Below are positions 14,118 to 23,700 of a stretch of DNA of 30,394 nucleotides, piece by piece. The DNA is from a virus. Under the pieces are notes generated by a model, which was given only the letters and a program-made list of their open reading frames with translations, was not told the DNA's origin and did not search any database. Position 1 is the stretch's first letter, and the number at the start of each line of letters is the position of its first letter. Position numbers and translations under genes: made by a program. The DNA lies in the IMG/VR virus record IMGVR_UViG_3300030117_004104, positions 1-30,394 of that record. One strand, 5' to 3'.

Positions 14118-14464
14118 TGAACACAAAAGATTATCATATATTTAATACAGGTAAATTTTACTATCAGTGGGGGAACGATACAATTGGTATATACCCTACC
14201 CCAACAGAAGTTAAACAGATTAGAGTTCATTATGTTGCTGATGTGCAAGATATGGAAAAGGGTGACGATACACCAGATAGTGTAATATTAGATGAACATC
14301 AAGAAGCTTTAGTAGCTTATGCTACTTTACAGCTAGTTAAAAGGTTAGCACCACAAATGTACCCGTTATACAAAGAAGAGTGGGAAAAAATGAAAGAAGA
14401 AATTAGTATGGGTAGCAAGTTAGTTAGGGAAGAGATTATTCAAAGCAGTCATAGGGATTTTTAA
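14117..14464 (+). CDS. Head-tail adaptor, C-terminal half
   Basis: The 115-residue ORF starts at the ATG overlapping the previous TAA. It has the second half of the adaptor fold: KFYYQWGNDTIGIYPTPTE, IRVHYVADVQDMEKGDDTPDSV and HQEALVAYATLQLVKRLAPQ, the last being the long C-terminal helix of the family. It has no separate strong ribosome binding site, which fits translational coupling. Together the two ORFs equal one ordinary adaptor in length. Confidence 0.7.
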   Translation: MNTKDYHIFNTGKFYYQWGNDTIGIYPTPTEVKQIRVHYVADVQDMEKGDDTPDSVILDEHQEALVAYATLQLVKRLAPQMYPLYKEEWEKMKEEISMGSKLVREEIIQSSHRDF

Positions 14465-17400
14465 ATGCCTAGACAACCATTCAGAAAAGCGGTAGCTAAT
14501 TTTTCAAGAGGTTTCGCAACTTATTTGGGAGAGCTTGATATTCCAGATGATGTGTTTACCATATATAAAAATTTATCGAGTTTTTTCCCTGGCAAAATTA
14601 AAAAGTCACCAAAAGATGTTCAAATTACAACTGCTGATACAACTGCGGATATACAAAGTGGTGGTAAGAGTTATATTTTATTATATAAAAGTTCCTGGAC
14701 AATAGAAGATACTCCTGTAAATACTGGTAGAAGCTATTATTTAATGTTTGTCAAAAATAATGATAAAATAGGAATATTAATACATGAAGCATCTACAAGT
14801 GACAGTGATAGCGGTACAACTTTAGATAATAGTTGGGAGTGGTGGTCATCAGATATAGGTTGGGACATTCCTACTGGCGAAGAAGTAGATATTGACTTTT
14901 TCTCAGGAAATGGAAATATCAGAATATCAGATGCTAACATTAATACTACAAATGTATCTAAATGGTTTGGTCATATAAAAAGATTTGTGTTTGGAAAGAA
15001 AGATTCTACTAGTAATACAGGTGGTAATGAGCTTTATATGATGGCACCTAGCCCATCAATGCCAAGCCAGGCAGAAGAAATAAATAAATGGGAAATTTAT
15101 GACCAACATATAAAACCTCCTACAAATGTAAAGCTTACTAGCTATTTAGATAGAGATAACGCTTGCAAAAATGTAGGTGATGTTGGAATATTTGTTCAAG
15201 ACCCTTGGCTTAATACAAGGAGATTTACGGGGAATGCGTGGGAAGATACCGATAGAGATTGGTGGGGCAACTTTTCTTTGGATGCTATGGTTTGGCCAGA
15301 TACAGACGCAAGAACAAGGTTCAGTGAAAGAGATAGGTACGCTGTTAGTTATATTTATGATTATACGAGTGAATCGGAACTTTCTAGGGATGAGTTTGGT
15401 AATTTAGGTATTTCTGGTTTCCCTTGTTATGAACCGCCAAATATAGTTTTAGAACAAGAAGATACTTTATTTTCTGAAAAATTAAAGTATGACGTAAATA
15501 AAGTTCAAAATTATATTGAGTTTTCAGACCCTGACGATTTACAAGGTTTAGTTGGTAAAGTTATACGTATAGGTTCTGAAAAAATGTATGTTATAAAAGG
15601 TCAAACTACTTTTAGTCCAAGCAATAATTCAAATTGCGTTACAGTTATGCGTGGAGTTTTGGGTACTAGTCCTCAAGAACATATTGGTACAGCTGGAGGT
15701 GCGACAGGAGATGAAATATACTTTGTTCAAGAAACACAACCAGCCAGAGCTGTATCTATAGTTGTAAACACAGGGGCAAAATCTTGTACATCTAGAGGAG
15801 ATGCAGGTAACCTTGATGCTATTTTAAACAGTAGCGGAGACCCTCATTATTTACAGCTGACAACAAATAAGAGGCTAGGCAAAAAGGGTAGCTTAATAAA
15901 TTTCACTATAGAACATACTACAACTGGTTTTGACCTATCAACTATGGGTGCTAACACTTTTGAAATTGCTATTATTAGAAAGGTCGTCAGCTCTCAAGAG
16001 GTTGTTGATATAAAATTAAAATGCGAAAATGGTGGTGGTAGAACTTTTACTTGTCAACAAATCTTAGATATAATAAACACAGGAACTTGCTCTGGAAAGA
16101 CAGGCTCTTTCCCAGGCGTTACAGTTAATACTGTGCAAGCTGCCCCAGAAGGGTTAACAGCAGAAAGATTTGTTAGCTTTTTCGATAAAGCAGAATTTTA
16201 TGGTAGTGGAAGCTTAGATGGTAGTCCTACAGCTACAGAAGACACAAGTATAACAATAAGAGAAGATGGTGCTAATTCTAGCGATGAATGGAACAAAAGA
16301 ATTACAGGGGTTAATTTATATTGGAATCCAGAAGGGGAGACTGACTTTTATCTTGTGAACTCTTATGATATAAATACATGTTTAGTAGACTCGCCTGTTA
16401 GCTCAATGAAAAAGTCTTTTCAAGCTTATACAGATGTTGGAGAATTTGAGCTTTTACAAAACAACGATTCTGATGCTTTTACTCATAAAACTCAGGCAGA
16501 CACTTCTTCTTTTTCTGAGGAAACTCAAGCTTTTTCTGGGAATATCGGTGCATGGATTGAGGCTCCATTTAGCTCACCGTTATTTACTATAGGAGAGAAA
16601 GGAACAGGTAGCGGAGATGGTAATGCTACCAATACATATAATTGGGCAATATGTAATAGGTGGGGAGTAGCACTTTCCCCTCAAGATGTAACTGATGGTT
16701 ACCCAACAGGGGCTGACCCTTCAATCACTGTAAGAAATGCAGCAGCATGTCCTAATGAAACTATAATATTGGCATCTGCTGTAGGAAAACAATTTGATTT
16801 GCAAATGAATTATACTACTGACTTGATACACACAACATATTATGCTAGTGTAAATAGAAGACAAAACACTTATGGAAGTTTAAATAATACAGAGAGCGCT
16901 AGGTGGCAGAGCAAACATGAGGATACGGTGTTTTTTGGCGGTGTTGCTTTAAATGCTTTGTCTACTGGTGAAACTTTGGCAAATTTAGTTTTTGATAAAG
17001 ATGCTAACACTATAAAAATAGGTATAGATAATGTACGGTTAGATAGATTTGGGTATAAGTCTGGTGATTTTATTTTTATAGCAACAAATGATTCATCATT
17101 ATCTGTTAATGGTATGTATAAAATATCATCTATAAGCGATGGAGATTACACGAATGATATGATAACTGTAGATACCACTTTTAGGCCTATTCCAACCAGT
17201 GGTAGTTTTCCTCCTGCTAAAACTTTTATGAGCGGTACAAAATATTTTACAAACGATGCTGGATTGGCATTGTCCTATCCACCTATGCACGGATTTGGTG
17301 TTGGTACTCTTGGTCTTGGCAATGGATATACTGTACCTATTGATACAGATGGGATATTTGGTAACCAAAATCTAAGCAATCCTGGTGCGTGCAGTTATGG

Positions 17401-18571
17401 ATATTTTATAGAAGGTTTTCTTCCTCGTCAAGATGTTGTTGCGACCAGAAGAATACCTCATTATGGTTTTAAAGGAATAAATTATAGAGATAAGCTAGAT
17501 AGAGCGTCAAAAGATAGATTTGCTCCAGTTAGATGGGCTTGTTCTACACAAATATCGGGCATAACTATAATAGGAAATGTCGATGTTATGGATGAGAATG
17601 AACAAACTATCAATGAGCGTGGCAAAATATTATGGACAACTGCTTATAAGTTAGATGAGTTTACGTTAGCACGGTCTAGAACTATTGGTAAAATAGATGC
17701 TGATGCTGTTGTAGCTCTAGAGTCTTTTAATGGCGCTTTAGTGGTTGTTAAGGAGTCTGATTCTTATTTGTGCGACCCAGCGCAAAATTTTTCTGAAGTT
17801 GGTGTTATGCCAGCTATGGGAACTAAATGGAAAAATGCTGTAGTAGCTACACCTTTTGGTGTTTCTGTTGCTAATGACTCTGGAATATTTTTAATCCCAG
17901 CAAAAGAAAATTTAGCTTTACCTATACTTGACACATACCAAAAATTAACATTTAACAATCCTATTTTAGGATACTCACCAAAGAAAAATGAAATTGTATT
18001 TGTTCCTGACACATCTTTACAGAACGCTCAAGACGCTTTAAGGTATGTATACAATTTTGATAAAAAATCTTGGTCAGAAGAAAACTGTGATGACCCTATA
18101 GCAGCAAATCAACAAGTAAAAATAGGAAACTTTTTTGTAGGAGATACTGGGTTTCTTGAATATGTAAGTGACACGCAAGTAGGGTTAACTGTAAACAGGA
18201 TTCCAAGTACATTTAATGATGCTAACGGTGTTGAGATTACTGACGATACTGTGAGTCACTTAAAAGAAAGTGTCTTTCAGCTAAAATCAAAAAATCATAC
18301 ATTTGATGACCCGTCACAAAAAAAGTACATAGAATATATGTATATAACCTATAAATTTGGCGCAAATATAAAGCTAATCGTATACACAGACGGTAGTAAG
18401 GTTGGAGAAACTTTACTGCCTATACATAAAACTTTAAAAAACAGAAAAATACCAATTAAAAGAGAGGGTAAAACCTTTCAATATGAATTAATACAAGAAA
18501 CAGGAAGCTCTTTAATAGATTTAGAGGTAGAAGATATTATTATAGAGGGTTTTTATAATGGAAAGCAATAG
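14465..18571 (+). CDS. Large tail protein (nozzle/stabilisation-like), 1368 aa
   Basis: The gene starts directly after the previous stop. The N-terminus (NFSRGFATYLGELDIPDD, residues 12-29, then KNLSSFFPGKIKKSP) resembles the opening of short-tail nozzle and DNA-stabilisation proteins, which begin with a glycine-rich segment followed by a note of fixed entry points. Most of the protein is beta-rich. The C-terminal third has a propeller-like run (ARSRTIGKIDADAVVALESF, GALVVVKESDSYLCD, and GVSVANDSGIFLIPA, about residues 1065-1150) typical of T7 gp12 / P22 gp10-like tails. By position after the adaptors it is expected to form the lower tail tube. It is longer than most family members, so the middle may include extra receptor- or fibre-docking domains. 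Assignment is by context and style. Confidence 0.6.
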   Translation: MPRQPFRKAVANFSRGFATYLGELDIPDDVFTIYKNLSSFFPGKIKKSPKDVQITTADTTADIQSGGKSYILLYKSSWTIEDTPVNTGRSYYLMFVKNNDKIGILIHEASTSDSDSGTTLDNSWEWWSSDIGWDIPTGEEVDIDFFSGNGNIRISDANINTTNVSKWFGHIKRFVFGKKDSTSNTGGNELYMMAPSPSMPSQAEEINKWEIYDQHIKPPTNVKLTSYLDRDNACKNVGDVGIFVQDPWLNTRRFTGNAWEDTDRDWWGNFSLDAMVWPDTDARTRFSERDRYAVSYIYDYTSESELSRDEFGNLGISGFPCYEPPNIVLEQEDTLFSEKLKYDVNKVQNYIEFSDPDDLQGLVGKVIRIGSEKMYVIKGQTTFSPSNNSNCVTVMRGVLGTSPQEHIGTAGGATGDEIYFVQETQPARAVSIVVNTGAKSCTSRGDAGNLDAILNSSGDPHYLQLTTNKRLGKKGSLINFTIEHTTTGFDLSTMGANTFEIAIIRKVVSSQEVVDIKLKCENGGGRTFTCQQILDIINTGTCSGKTGSFPGVTVNTVQAAPEGLTAERFVSFFDKAEFYGSGSLDGSPTATEDTSITIREDGANSSDEWNKRITGVNLYWNPEGETDFYLVNSYDINTCLVDSPVSSMKKSFQAYTDVGEFELLQNNDSDAFTHKTQADTSSFSEETQAFSGNIGAWIEAPFSSPLFTIGEKGTGSGDGNATNTYNWAICNRWGVALSPQDVTDGYPTGADPSITVRNAAACPNETIILASAVGKQFDLQMNYTTDLIHTTYYASVNRRQNTYGSLNNTESARWQSKHEDTVFFGGVALNALSTGETLANLVFDKDANTIKIGIDNVRLDRFGYKSGDFIFIATNDSSLSVNGMYKISSISDGDYTNDMITVDTTFRPIPTSGSFPPAKTFMSGTKYFTNDAGLALSYPPMHGFGVGTLGLGNGYTVPIDTDGIFGNQNLSNPGACSYGYFIEGFLPRQDVVATRRIPHYGFKGINYRDKLDRASKDRFAPVRWACSTQISGITIIGNVDVMDENEQTINERGKILWTTAYKLDEFTLARSRTIGKIDADAVVALESFNGALVVVKESDSYLCDPAQNFSEVGVMPAMGTKWKNAVVATPFGVSVANDSGIFLIPAKENLALPILDTYQKLTFNNPILGYSPKKNEIVFVPDTSLQNAQDALRYVYNFDKKSWSEENCDDPIAANQQVKIGNFFVGDTGFLEYVSDTQVGLTVNRIPSTFNDANGVEITDDTVSHLKESVFQLKSKNHTFDDPSQKKYIEYMYITYKFGANIKLIVYTDGSKVGETLLPIHKTLKNRKIPIKREGKTFQYELIQETGSSLIDLEVEDIIIEGFYNGKQ

Positions 18572-18579
18572 GAGATAAA

Positions 18580-19446
18580 ATGGCAGGATTTAGCTCAAAA
18601 AAAACTAATGTATCTGCAACTTACAGAAACGAAAAAGGTCAAGTAATTAAGCTAATTCAAGTTAAGGGAAAATCAGCTTATGAAATAGGAAGTCGTTCTC
18701 ATCAAGGGTACATATTAGAGGTTGATGGGGAAAAGGTCGCTTATGTTGGAGACAGTAGGATAGGAGAAGAATGGAGCGGAATGTCAAAAGTTTCTGGAAG
18801 TGAAAGCTCTGGAAATCTTATTTCTTATGCTAAAGATAATTATGGTGACAATGCTATTTTAATGTCAGAAAGTGATTTTAAGGCATTTGAAGAAGGTAGA
18901 AAAGCTGAAGAGGACATGAAGAGGGAAATTCAAAAGTCTCAAATAGCAGGAGCTGAAGCGCTTGAAAAAACGGGCGAGCTTCAAAAGCTTGAAACATCTA
19001 AAGCTGCTAGTGAAACTGCAAAAATGCTAGAAACAGCTTTACTTGCTGGAGGTATGACACCAGAAGAGGTTGGGACCGTTACATCTAAAGTTGTTGAAGA
19101 TACTGGTAGCATAGGTGCTAAACTCGGCGCTGGCACTGAAGCCGCAAAAGCAGGATTAAGTTCACAGTTAACTGGGTTAAACCTTGGCGCTGTAAAAACT
19201 GGAGCAGATGTTGAAGCTGGAGCAAAGCAATTAGCAGCGACAATTGATTTATCTAAGCAACAAATGAAAAGTCAGGAAAGAATAGCTGAATTACAAAAAG
19301 GGGGTGGTCTCGGTTCTTTCCTTGGAGATTTAGTAGGTAGCGCTGGTAAAACAATAGTTGGCGATTTAGCTGGAAAGTTTATAGGCGCTGGAGCTAGTAC
19401 ACCATCTAGCGGATATAGTGCGTTATTGAAATTTTTAGGATTATAA
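18580..19446 (+). CDS. Putative internal virion/ejection protein (288 aa)
   Basis: The gene has TAGGAGA upstream of the ATG at 18580. Residues 1-100 look folded (SATYRNEKGQVIKLIQVKG, YILEVDGEKVAYVGD). Residues about 100-240 are a long Ala/Lys/Glu-rich helical region (EEGRKAEEDMKREIQKSQIAG and onward), and the C-terminus is Gly/Ala-rich and weakly hydrophobic (GGGLGSFLGDLVGSAGKTI). This mix is typical of T7 gp14 / P22 gp7-type ejected proteins, which line the head core and leave with the DNA. It is followed by two further likely ejection proteins. No sequence family is certain. Confidence 0.55.
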   Translation: MAGFSSKKTNVSATYRNEKGQVIKLIQVKGKSAYEIGSRSHQGYILEVDGEKVAYVGDSRIGEEWSGMSKVSGSESSGNLISYAKDNYGDNAILMSESDFKAFEEGRKAEEDMKREIQKSQIAGAEALEKTGELQKLETSKAASETAKMLETALLAGGMTPEEVGTVTSKVVEDTGSIGAKLGAGTEAAKAGLSSQLTGLNLGAVKTGADVEAGAKQLAATIDLSKQQMKSQERIAELQKGGGLGSFLGDLVGSAGKTIVGDLAGKFIGAGASTPSSGYSALLKFLGL

Positions 19447-19447
19447 T

Positions 19448-20722
19448 ATGTCAAATTTTTGGAAATCAGCGACAGAGGCTAAAGCCTTTACTTACGATGA
19501 ACCTAAAAAGACTGAGGGTCCCAGTAACAAAGAGATAGCTAATGTATTAAAAAATAAGGTTAGTGTATACAGAACAAGAGCTAATAATATTGAGGCTGAA
19601 GAAGGTTCACCACTGCACGATTGGAAGAAGAAGGTGCTATTAAAGTCAGACGAGTATCTTACATATATAGCTAATCCAGAGCTTCCAGGAGCTAACAATG
19701 CTAACGTAGATGTTTTTCTAAATGAATCTCAAACAGAACTTAATAAAATATTAGAGGAACACGGTGGAAGTTATGATACCGCTGGTAAAGCTCCAGTAGG
19801 TGATATAAAAGAGTTTTTTCAGCAAGAGTCTGAAAATAGGAATAAAAACGAGGCTATTAAATATAAAGAAGAGATATTTGATAACTTAAGTGAAGAAGAC
19901 AAGACTAAAATAGTTAGACAAAATGTAGATTTTCAAAAAGTAATAGACAGGGGTGTTTTAGAGAATTACAACACTTACGTTAGTGAGATAAGAAAGCAGT
20001 TTGAGCGGGAAGATAATTTAATTAAAAGTGACCCTGTTATAGCTGGGAATCTAAAAAGAATTACAGACCAGTTAAAAAAATATGATGCTTCTATATTGTG
20101 GGGCAGATTTAAATCTCAAAATCCTGATACAGCTAAATACAAAGCTTCAATGAAAGAAGAGATGGGTTTAACCCCTATACTTGAAATGGATGACAAAGCT
20201 CAAAAAGAGTATGCTAACTTAATTGACTCTTATAAAAAAATAATAAAAGATGCGACAGGGTTTGATGTTGACTGGTTACCTATGCCTATGAGTTTTAAAG
20301 AGATTCCTGGAAAGCCAGGGACATCAAAACCAGGCGAAGCAGGTATGTATTTAGCTTTTGCAACTAGCGACCCTTCTGCTGTAGAATGGTCTTTAACTCA
20401 GTTGAAAGATAGAAATGAATTAATAGAATATGCTGGTGCAAAGCATATCTCTAAAAATATAGAAGATGCAACAGGTTTAAATATTAATCAGTTCAATACT
20501 GCAATAGACAGTATTATAGCTAATCCAGAAAAGTATCACCCTGAGTTTGTGTCTTCATTAGAAGATGTTAATGAGACTATTGACTTTTTATTAAAACAGT
20601 TAGATATAGATTTAAACGATTTAACTTATCAAAAGAGAGAATTTTTAACAGATGTCCCAGTGCCTAGTAAGGATGATGTGGACCCAACAGCAGCACAATT
20701 AGCACCATTTGTTGAGGAGTAA
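19448..20722 (+). CDS. Putative ejection-module protein (424 aa)
   Basis: The ORF starts two bases after the previous stop. The product is strongly charged and helical, with no membrane segment. Coiled-coil-like stretches include KIVRQNVDFQKVIDRGVLEN and SEIRKQFEREDNLIKSDP. The C-terminus is acidic (DVPVPSKDDVDPTAAQLAPF). I recognise no family. Its place between the putative gp14-like protein and the giant polyvalent protein suggests a second internal protein, as in T7 gp15 or N4 gp-type sets. Confidence 0.5.
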   Translation: MSNFWKSATEAKAFTYDEPKKTEGPSNKEIANVLKNKVSVYRTRANNIEAEEGSPLHDWKKKVLLKSDEYLTYIANPELPGANNANVDVFLNESQTELNKILEEHGGSYDTAGKAPVGDIKEFFQQESENRNKNEAIKYKEEIFDNLSEEDKTKIVRQNVDFQKVIDRGVLENYNTYVSEIRKQFEREDNLIKSDPVIAGNLKRITDQLKKYDASILWGRFKSQNPDTAKYKASMKEEMGLTPILEMDDKAQKEYANLIDSYKKIIKDATGFDVDWLPMPMSFKEIPGKPGTSKPGEAGMYLAFATSDPSAVEWSLTQLKDRNELIEYAGAKHISKNIEDATGLNINQFNTAIDSIIANPEKYHPEFVSSLEDVNETIDFLLKQLDIDLNDLTYQKREFLTDVPVPSKDDVDPTAAQLAPFVEE

Positions 20723-20724
20723 AA

Positions 20725-23700
20725 ATGGCTGAATCTTATTTAGATAAGTCTAAATACCCAATTGACCCTAATATGCAATTGGATTTACCTGACCCTAATC
20801 CTAGCCCAGAAATTCAAGAAGGGGGTGACATCAGCGTCTCATCTTCTCAAGCACCCGCACCCAACGATACACAAAAGGTTGATGTTACCCCTACCGCTCC
20901 TATAGATATGGAGGAAGTGGAAAAAGATTCTTTTTCCGTTTTAGGTGAAAAGAGAAAAGCTGAAAATACAGCTATTTATGCAGCTCTAAAAGATGTTAGT
21001 AATATTGTAAAATATATACATACTAAAAGAAATGCGCCTATAGCTACAGAAATAGAAACACCTTTTGGTAACATTCCTAATGATGATATAATGCCTATTA
21101 GCACGCAAGACGCTGTAACTTCTATGGTTGATGGCATTCTTGATTCTAGAATGAATCGTGGCAAAAGGTTGGCATCTGAGCTAATGGTAGACAATAAAAT
21201 GGGTGATGATGTAAGAGCTGCTTATGAAAAAAACAAAGACCTAGCTTTAGATAATTTAGATAATACTGTCAATTCATTTAAAAATAACATAAGAGAAAAT
21301 TTATCTAAGCGTGGCTATGATATAACTAGCGACAAAGATATTACGATAGCGCTCTCTAAAGAGTTTGATAAAAATCAAGATTTCTTTATTGGTGAAAAAG
21401 CTATGGATATAGGCAAAGCTCAAATGCTTGGTCATGGTCAATGGTTAGAGGGTACTGTTTGGAATGAGGTTTTCAATGCCGACTCAAAAGACATTTATTT
21501 AAATTTAATTAGCACGGTTAATAAACATTTACAAAAAAATGAATATGTTAGTGAAGTAGATGCTAAAAGAATATATCTAAACTATGCTAGGGCTGTGCTA
21601 ACGCTTGATGATAGTGCTTATTTTAGTTCGGTAAGTGAATTAGAAAAAGCAACAAACACAGAGTATTCGGCTCTTATTTCAGGTGTTTCTGATTATCCTA
21701 TAATAGATTTTGCAAATGAGTGGGTAGCTACTGCAGCTAGGCAAGGTCTTACAGATGACCTTCCAAGTGTAGCTCAATTAACATTAAACTCTATCAGTAA
21801 TTATCATGATATAGGTTGGGATGAATCTTCAGCGGTGGATGCTATGAGGCGTAATATAGGTGGAAGAGCTATAGACTGGAACTCTGAACATGGTCAAAAT
21901 TTATATAATGAACTTTTAACTATAGCTGAGGGAGATGAGTCAAAAGCTTTAAGATACAAACAGTACTTATCAGACCCTGAGCTAAATGATGCTTTTTCTT
22001 TATCTGCTAACGCTACTTGGCATGCTATTAGAGATACATTTAGAGATTTTACAACAGCTGAAGGCATTACCTTTCTTCTTATGTTAGGATACGGAAGGCA
22101 AGGAATACAAAGTCTTCTTGGTATGGCTGGCCTTTCTAACCCTACAGCTGGGGTAGTTGCAGGTGGAACAGCTATGACACTTATAACAGGGGCGGGTATA
22201 TACGGAACAGTTCATTCTACAGTTTCTGGAAAACAAAGTTATGATAGATGGGTTTCTGGCGAAGCTAGTAATTATCAAACTGTATACGAGCAAACACAAA
22301 ATCTTTTACATTTAGGTATGTCAGCTGCTATGGCTAAACATGGCCTTAAACAGCCTGTAGGTTATTCTACATTCAAAAGTAGAGATGGAAAAACTTACAC
22401 TTTACCTACAGCTGAAACTGCATGGGACTGGACTGTTAGACAATTAAAACCTAATTATAGACTTAAACAACCTGCGCTTGTTAACGAGAATTTCAATAAT
22501 TATGTACATAAAATAAATGCAAATCATTACAAAAGTTCAGCTGAGTTTAAAGATGCTTTTTTAAATGACCCTAATGTTCCAGCAAGGCTTAAGGTTGAAG
22601 GTATGCCAGAGATGATTTACGATAATGCTGGCGCTTTATATGCACAAGGTCATGGTTGGAATAGAGAAGTATTACCTCAAGTAGAAAAAATTACAGGGAA
22701 AAATATAACAGATAACGTAAAGTATGCTGTTATAGAGGGAGAACCAGTACAAAATGTTGCTCTTAAGAAAGTGCGTAACTTAAGGGTTGAAGTAGAGAAT
22801 ATAAAAGGGGAAGTTAAGAATCTTGAAAAAATAGAAACGGAAGGTTCTACTAAAAAAGGTATAGCTGGACTTACTGAAACTTACACTGCTAAAATAGATT
22901 TAAAAAATGCAAAAAACAAACTTAATGAAAAAGTTGCTGAACTTGAAAAAGCAAAGGTAGAAAGAAAAACTGAAATAGCTACCAATAAAGATATAAAGGC
23001 TAAAGCTCAGAATGAGGGTGATTTAATTATATGGAGCAACTACAGGACATCTTTAAAAGATTGGGCGTATATAAGAATAGGTAAGAATGATGGTAAAGTA
23101 TATATGGGTAACTTGCCAAAAGGTGTTGAACCTTTAAAAGGGGGTGAAATTAATTACTTTTCTATTAAAGGTGACAAGGTGCCTGGAATTACAAAAGAAA
23201 TGCCTGCATCATCATCTATGGTGGAAAGTTACACAGGACACAAACTTAGCGCTAGAGGCAGTGCTATAATGAACGGAATATTTGTTTTAGATAAAGTTAG
23301 ACCTAGATATAACGACAAAGCTGGAGAATCTGGAGAGTATGTATATACTGGAAATAAATTTGGCTGGCGTAATATGGTAGAAGATGGTGTAAAAAGTGCA
23401 GATGAGTGGTTAGCAGCTGCCAACAGAATGGATAAAACTTTATTTGACGGTGGAAGATTAAATGACTATGTTAAAAAGTTTAAAGCTTATACACGTAAGT
23501 TTCCAAAGTTTGATTTGCCTGTACCAACAGAAAAGTATTCTAGTAAATTTACTCAACCTGACGCAAGAGGTAATATATATACAGGCAACCCTAACCATAA
23601 ACTATTTAAAGTTTCTGAACAAATAAAACTTGATTTGCAAAAACGTGGAGTTGTAGTAAAAGACCAATATAAGATTATAGATGGTAATGAGCCTTGGTTT

